Source of the DNA: Molanna angustata
Taxonomy: Eukaryota > Arthropoda > Insecta > Trichoptera > Molannidae
DNA: 64,000 nt
NCBI GenBank assembly: GCA_963576475.1
Contig: OY754978.1
Location: 13,191,799-13,255,798 of the forward strand
Reading direction: 5' to 3'
The notes beneath the pieces were generated by a model. That model saw only the letters and a program-made list of their open reading frames with translations, was not told the DNA's origin and made no database searches. Positions 58,446 through 64,000 of the stretch are shown here, in pieces. The position numbers were made by a program, and so were the translations under genes. Positions within the stretch are counted from its first letter, which is position 1, and each line of letters opens with the position of its first letter.

Positions 58446-59974
58446 TTTACAATGAGCTAATACTAGATGTAAGAAACTGTACTATTTTAACATCTAAATT
58501 AAATAAACATACATTAGGTATATATAACAATATATTTTTCAGGTGTAACATTTTTCTGAAATTTAGATAATTTATTACAAATTCACGTTTTTATCTGCTA
58601 ATTATTTTGAAGAAATATATTTTTGTAAAATCAGTGAACATCGTGAAATAACCAATCCAATATTTTTTTTTTCATTTTTTTACAACAGCATGCACGGTTT
58701 TAAAGCAATGAAATATTTGATGACGTCATTAACAGTGTTATACGTAAATTAATATACTTCTATCTCCTGTCTTTGTTGAAATTTCATTTTGTACGAGAAC
58801 ATAGTAATATCCATAAAATGTTTGTCAAGAAACTTTGTGATGACTAAATACATAAGTAAATACATCTGTCACACACACATTATAATCGCCTTACTCGAAA
58901 TGTCTTTCTTCCAGTCTTCTGAGGGTTTCAAGTGTAAACGTATGGACAGGTATTCGACATTTTATGGGATATCAAAACTTATGGGGCATTAAAAGACAAC
59001 AAGGCAATATTCTCCACATGTCTACTGTACACTTACAATAGTGATGGACAATAGTCAAGACTAGTCATGGTTTTGGTCACAAGATGCAGGAAAGAAGAAA
59101 TGCTGTTTAAAGCAAATGTTTAATGTTTTTCTTCCTCAGTCTGTTGATCATATCCATCTCTCTCTACACCAACCGATCTTGAACCATCTACATCCATGTT
59201 CCACTTGATATCTCCTGAAGAATCTAGCAACCAAAATCCTCAAGTAAATTTGTAAAATTAAAATTTGTCTGTTAGCAATACAACAGCGAGGAAAATTAAA
59301 GAAATACGACTTTTGGTAAGTACAAACTGAGCACAGAATTAGAAAGTGAAAAAAAATATTTGATAAAAACATTTTTTTAGTTATTCCTTAAATTTATGTT
59401 ATTTATTTATTTATTATTAATTAAAAGGCAGGCAGCTATTGGTGATGGGCCTGTATCATGTGCTTCTTTGTGTAATGTGCAGTCAATCTGTTTTTAAATT
59501 GATTGAGTGTTCTAGCACTCACAACTTTATCCGGTAAACTGTGTATATGTATTGGTGGGTGTAGTTATCCCATCACTACGGTCAAGACACCAGCTCTGGG
59601 ACATTCGGTGTATTTCACTTCCCTTTTGGGGGAGTTTATAGTCTTACTTGACATCTTCTTTGAAAAATTACATTTCGCTTTGCTAGTTCTTTCATTATTG
59701 CTTCGGTCCTATTTCACATTATGTTCCTAATCGTACTGTCTATATAATTAATGTCCTCACTGTTGACAGATGTGGACAAAACTAATGAAACAATGTTGAA
59801 AAATAATATATTGACAAATTGAAAATATTGACAGCTATGTGGATATTTTGTAAGGGTAACAGTAGCGAATTTACTAAATAACCCAAAAAGCTGGGAATTT
59901 CTGTACAAATAAAGTAAGGAAATATCATAAAAAAAATTCAATCAGGTAAGTATTACAATATAAATAACATAAAT
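58446..59974. other. AT-rich sequence, no gene recognised
   Basis: One CRE-like GATGACGTCATT at about 58719. Open frames are short and unrecognised. Confidence 0.35.
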
Positions 59975-60110
59975 ATCGCGCGCGCCTGTTCAAATATTAT
60001 AAGACGTTTGTTAAAGCATTTGTATACGCATTAGCGCGTGTCTGTTCAAATATTATAAGACGTTGGCTAAAGCATTTGTATACGCATTAGCGTGCGCTTG
60101 TTGAATACCA
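59975..60110 (+). repeat. Tandem duplication, period 56 bp
   Basis: CTGTTCAAATATTATAAGAC starts at 59986 and 60042, followed in both by TTAAAGCATTTGTATACGCA (CTAAAG in the second) and TTAGCG. A third partial start (CTTGTTGAATA) follows. Copies are nearly identical. Confidence 0.9.
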
Positions 60111-60431
60111 TACATTATTACAACCAGTACCAACAGTGGTGTCACCCAGATGCGGACAGAAAAAGTGAAGAAGAAGAAGATGGAGGAAGTGTTTGCACAA
60201 GGGTTGATGGAAATAACATAAGGAAGAAGAAAATTTTATTTTTGGTTTTGAGCCAAATTCAAATAAATGTCTATGACCTTCTGCATAGAACGATAACATG
60301 GTCAATGGAATTTATTTCGTTGTTCTATTACTACCCGCTTTATTCTATGCTTTCCTGATACTTGAATTTTGCGCGTACAGACAAACATAGGAAATTATGT
60401 TAGTTGATTTGATTCTTCTTCTTCTTCTTCT

Positions 60432-60690
60432 TTAGCCGTCTCTCCACTGCTGGATGTAGGCCTCTTCAAAATCCTTCCATTTATTTCGGTCCATGGCTCG
60501 TCTCGGCCAGTTTCTACCCGCAACAGGGACAATATCGTCCGCCCATCTTTTCATCGGTCGACCTATTCCCCGTTTATTTCCCCATGGTCTCCACCTCATT
60601 ACTCTGGGTGCCCATCTCTCTGTTCCCTGTCTAGCAACGTGACCTGCCCATTGCCACTTTAATCTTGCTACATGGTCCATAATGTTGATT
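60432..60690 (-). pseudogene. RTE-type RT C-terminal fragment with (GAA)n tail
   Basis: Minus strand: DHVARLKWQWAGHVARQG, PRVMRWRPWGNKRG, GRPMKRWADDIVPVAGRNW and KWKDFEEAYIQQWRDG, then stop at 60432, and a (GAAGAAGAA)n tail (60412-60431). The LKWQWAGH-AR, GRP-x-RW-DD and EAY-QQW blocks are the end of an RTE-clade endonuclease-reverse transcriptase, a different subfamily from the GTATGTATG-tailed copies. Open for about 86 residues, 5'-truncated. Confidence 0.8.
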
Positions 60691-60704
60691 TGATTGAATT
60701 GCAA

Positions 60705-61888
60705 AAATTGAGATGAAATGTAATTCCTTTTTGAAAATCAAAGGAATGGATGATTCTCGCTGCGACCAAAGCCTCAACTTTTAATTGTCGGCATAAAACC
60801 GGACGTAAAATGTGATCTTACAAAAATCACAAAAGATGTGAACAAAAGATTACAGCGAGGAAAAAAAATCCTTCGACTTTCAACAGAGAATCTCAGAATT
60901 TAGAGATCTTTACATTGGAAATCTTGACAAAAGGGCTCTCGTCGCTTCTAGGCCATTTAAAATAATCAAGAATTTCCTTGAATTTATTAATCATTTGTTT
61001 AACGAAAAAAAAACTTTGGCTTGGGTTTTTCTTCTTTTAATTGTATCACAAAGACTCTCTATACCCCTTTGTTACTTTTACTTTATTGTTGTGTTAAATA
61101 ATGAATAAATTCATTCGATTCTTTGAAGTTTTATGGACGGAATGAAAAGAAAAGTAGCCGCAAAATTTTTAAAAGTTAATCCAAATTCGCATAAATAAAT
61201 TCCAAGATAATAAATTATTATATAATCGCGATGGCGACCAAGAGGAAATCAAACTGAGAATTGAGTTTAGTATGCTAAACGTGTTCATTTTACATGCTGG
61301 GGCAACATTTAAATAAATGTTTTTTTACTACGGCATAAATTGCCATATTGATATATATGTATGTACATAAAAAAACACATATTGAAAACCAAAAATACCA
61401 AAGAAAACAACAATTACTTAGCAAAAACAGAAAAACCCTATCTCATATTATCTTCATAATAAAACGAAAAAAAAATAATAACATTTAAAAAAAAAAACTT
61501 GTGAACATCTCAATAGAGACGAAGCTGGAATATTATAGAAGAACCAGAAACTCAAAGCACCTACGGAGCTTACAACGTGTCATCGGCTGATTTCCGTGAT
61601 CACTTTATGTGCTTGCGTAACGTTCACCAATTATGCTTTCTTATCGAGTTCCCTTATCAATGGATTTTTTGAAAGTTCTATAAATTTCAATAATGAGTAA
61701 CAGATCACCTGAAAATAGGACATTATTACTATTGCTATCTATGAAGTAACGAAGAAACCCCTTTTGTAAAGCCATCTATTTAGAAATTGGTTTATTTGTA
61801 AACAACGAAAGCAACAGTCCTTGTGGTGATGAGGTGACGGTGTTATCGCACAGATGTCAATTAAAAAAAATATTTGAACTAACAACAT
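60705..61888. other. AT-rich sequence, no gene recognised
   Basis: No coding or repeat signal I can support. Confidence 0.35.
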
Positions 61889-61889
61889 T

Positions 61890-62062
61890 TTAGATGGGTG
61901 GATGGCAGAGCGGTTAGCGCACTGGGCTAGTAATCCAGTGGTCGTGAGTTCGAATCCTGCCTCGACCGATTTCGTTCACCTATAGCACAAGCATTTATGC
62001 TTATTTTAGGGAACGTAGGAAGATGTATATGTACTTGTTTAACAAGGACATATTCATTTAAA
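61890..62062 (+). mobile_element. tRNA-derived SINE, copy 2
   Basis: A box TGGCAGAGCGGTTAGCGCAC (from 61903) and B box GTTCGAATCC (61948-61957) with normal tRNA spacing, preceded by TTAGATGGGTG as in copy 1. The body is TCGACCGATTTCGTTCACC, CACAAGCATTTATGCTTA and ...AACAAGGACATATTC, then an A-rich end. The A box is better preserved than in copy 1. It is not a functional tRNA gene, because no acceptor stem closes. Confidence 0.88.
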
Positions 62063-62629
62063 AAAAAAATAGAATTTCTATCTTATTTTATTCTATAAAG
62101 TTTATTTGAGGGTATGTTTTTGTAATTGTTTTAATAAATTGTCAGTAAGAGGAAATATAACGCTGAATCTAGTACTGAAAACATGATATATTAAAACCGC
62201 CTAATGAACTATGAAATTACGTATTAGTAAGGTTAACTATTGTGTGCGTTAAAAAGGATTTAAATGTGATTTAAACTATCGGAAACCTAAATTTTGAACA
62301 AAACTGACTTGAAATGAAAAAAATATCACTTATATTCACATGATTGTATGCACTCTTTGCACATAAAATATTTATTTCTCTATGACACATTGTTAGGGAT
62401 TAATTTTAAAAAAATGCTGAAAATAAGAAAATCTTTTATATATTTTTAGGCCAATTTATGATGAATTGTTAAATTATGTGTCAAAAATTCACTAAAAAAA
62501 TCTCGAATTTACTGAGGGTATTTTTTTTTTGAACACACAGTATAACATATTTGATAAATTTAATTTAAAAAAGGGGTTGCCCTTTAAAGTGCTTAATAGA
62601 ATCGAAGAAAATATCGGTCAGGAAACTAT

Positions 62630-62722
62630 AATATCTTAAGATGTTATAGAACTCCATAAGATAATTAAATCCATGATATGGATGAACATGGAATCCGCCG
62701 GTTGACCAGACTTGCCCCCAGA
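62630..62722 (+). mobile_element. Half copy of palindromic MITE M1
   Basis: AAGATGTTATAGAACTCCAT, AATCCATGATATGGAT, CCGCCGGTTGACCAGACTTG and CCCCC align with the right arm of 49618-49801. Confidence 0.75.
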
Positions 62723-62734
62723 TTAAGAAAATGA

Positions 62735-62835
62735 CCGATTATTATTCGGCGGTGCGAGCTGCGGAGAGCAGAGATGACTGGAGACGATTAATACTGTCCA
62801 TTGTCTGTTCCATAGATCACGATCCTCAGCATTGA
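62735..62835 (+). pseudogene. Non-LTR RT extreme C-terminal remnant
   Basis: SAVRAAESRDDWRRLI...DHDPQH then stop: the RxxWRxLI...DHDPQ ending is the last 25-30 residues of the same class of RT tail as 2935-3263 (which ends with AWRRAIRVATDYSRYPQS). It follows the MITE half directly. Confidence 0.55.
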
Positions 62836-63043
62836 GCAAATGAAAAATAATTTTTATTTACAATATCTCAAGTGTATCTTGTGCCACTTTGAATCCGAGA
62901 CATTATCTCAACCCTTATTTCATCGGTGTTACATATCCACTTCTTCTATCCTTAACACCCTGAAATTCTTGTAAATTCAAAATTATACTTTATTCTTCAA
63001 AATATGTTTTTTCAACATTAATAGATATTTATACATTAAGTAC

Positions 63044-63540
63044 CAAGTCCCAACATTAATGTATGCAAGTGAGACATGGACATGGTAGAAGACGCATGAA
63101 AATAAATTTATCGCTGTGGAAATGAGGTCCCTAAGACGAATGTGTGGTAGAACGATCTATGATAGGATAAGGAATGTGGACATCAGACGAGAATGCAAGA
63201 TTGAAAGAGATATTGTGAGTAAAATGAAAGTCAATACACTACGATGGTTCGGACATGTGGATAGAATGAACGATGAGCGCCTGACAAAGAAAGTATACAA
63301 GGCTGAAAAGAGTGGAATGAGAGGTCGTGGCCGCCCGAGAAAGAGTTTGCATGATCATATAAATGAGATTTTGAAAGATAGTAATATATGAAGTCAGAAT
63401 AATTGGAGAGCATGTATGACGCGATGCATGGATGTAAATGAGGCAAACATGTAGGTATGTTAAAATAGAGGTGTCTCCCGTTCGGCCCTCTCTGCCTAAC
63501 CCATGTAGGGATACGGCGTGATGGTATGTACATGTATGTA
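63044..63540 (+). pseudogene. RTE-like RT C-terminal segment, copy 4
   Basis: PTLMYASETWTW then stop, VEMRSLRRMCGRTIYDRIR, RECKIERDIVSKMKVNTLR, WFGHVDRMNDERLTKKVYK, GRGRPRKSLHDHINEILKD, then stops and a frameshifted ACMTRCMDVNEAN and SALSA, with the tail CGGCGTGATGGTATGTACAT. It overlaps both halves of the 54.5-55.4 kb insertion in normal order, and so serves as the internal reference showing that the insertion is inverted. Several stops make it inactive. Confidence 0.8.
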
Positions 63541-64000
63541 TGTACTATAGATATTTATATTTTGTAACTTCTATCTCTCACTGAATCTAAATTTAAATCG
63601 CTATACAGAAAAAAAATATTATGACAACCGAGCGGGCTACTTGCGTTTTAGCCAAACCTTTGTAATCAGTAATTAAGGTTTATCTATTTGTGACTGTACT
63701 GTTTGGCTGTGTGCACAAAACATTTAGTTGCAAAATATTTTACAAAATATTGTGCGTTACAAAATATGTTTTCAGTGTAAGTACGTCTTTTTTTTCTTTG
63801 TAACTTCTTTATAAGAAATAATGTGATAACACATACAAATATATCAACTAAATGTATAAAACAAAAATGTATATATGTGATGTGCAATTGTTTTTTTCTT
63901 AATAAATAAATAAAAAACACATCATTATAATTCATACATCTTTTCTTTTTTCTTAACTGTTATTTTGTTTTGGAGTTGAGTAATAATTTTGTTAATAAAT
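63541..64000. other. AT-rich end of window, no gene recognised
   Basis: No supported feature. Confidence 0.4.

Overview
The window looks like non-coding, repeat-dominated nuclear DNA of an insect, most likely a moth or butterfly. The grounds are a very AT-rich base composition and many decayed RTE-, Jockey- and CR1-like non-LTR fragments. Several of these end in the '...GCGTGATGGTATGTATG' tail that I associate with lepidopteran RTE elements. There are also tRNA-derived SINEs, hAT, Tc1/mariner-like and Mutator-like DNA elements, and a young Ty3/gypsy element. I found no intact host protein-coding gene. The only long open frame is the Ty3/gypsy pol.

Layout. 1-9.6 kb: a short hAT derivative with perfect 8-bp target duplication, a 139-bp tandem duplication, a cluster of non-LTR reverse transcriptase fragments, a decayed DDE transposase and a 65-bp minisatellite. 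9.88-14.98 kb: a complete, recent Ty3/gypsy LTR retrotransposon on the minus strand. It has 242-bp LTRs, a 5-bp TSD and intact Pol motifs; Gag and Pol share one frame, broken by a single stop codon. 15-21.7 kb: a non-LTR tail, a degenerate THAP-domain exon downstream of a promoter-like patch, a TIR element, a promoter-motif-bearing duplicated repeat and a SINE-like repeat.

21.7-38.5 kb is the most striking object: a giant foldback structure of about 16.8 kb. Its near-identical outer termini (21705 and 38520) are flanked by a 9-bp direct repeat. Each arm runs terminal segment, then satellite A (126-bp monomer), then satellite B (about 166-bp monomer), and the arms meet at an 860-bp unique core. 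The A/B junction is the same in both arms, but the satellites have been re-amplified independently into different higher-order repeats. Satellite A is homologous to a dispersed SINE-like repeat present three times elsewhere in the window.

38.5-64 kb: a promoter-like YY1/NRF-1 patch, a Mutator-like element with 9-bp TSD, more non-LTR tails, a perfectly symmetrical palindromic MITE with two decayed relatives, two tRNA-derived SINEs, and an RTE insertion with the inverted-5'/sense-3' structure expected from twin priming. At 55.5-58.4 kb there is a nested stack: a non-LTR element interrupted by a second one, itself interrupted by a tandemly duplicated (TA)n plus long-palindrome unit. Working together, these elements show successive insertion, satellite birth from a dispersed repeat, and foldback formation, rather than a metabolic or gene system.
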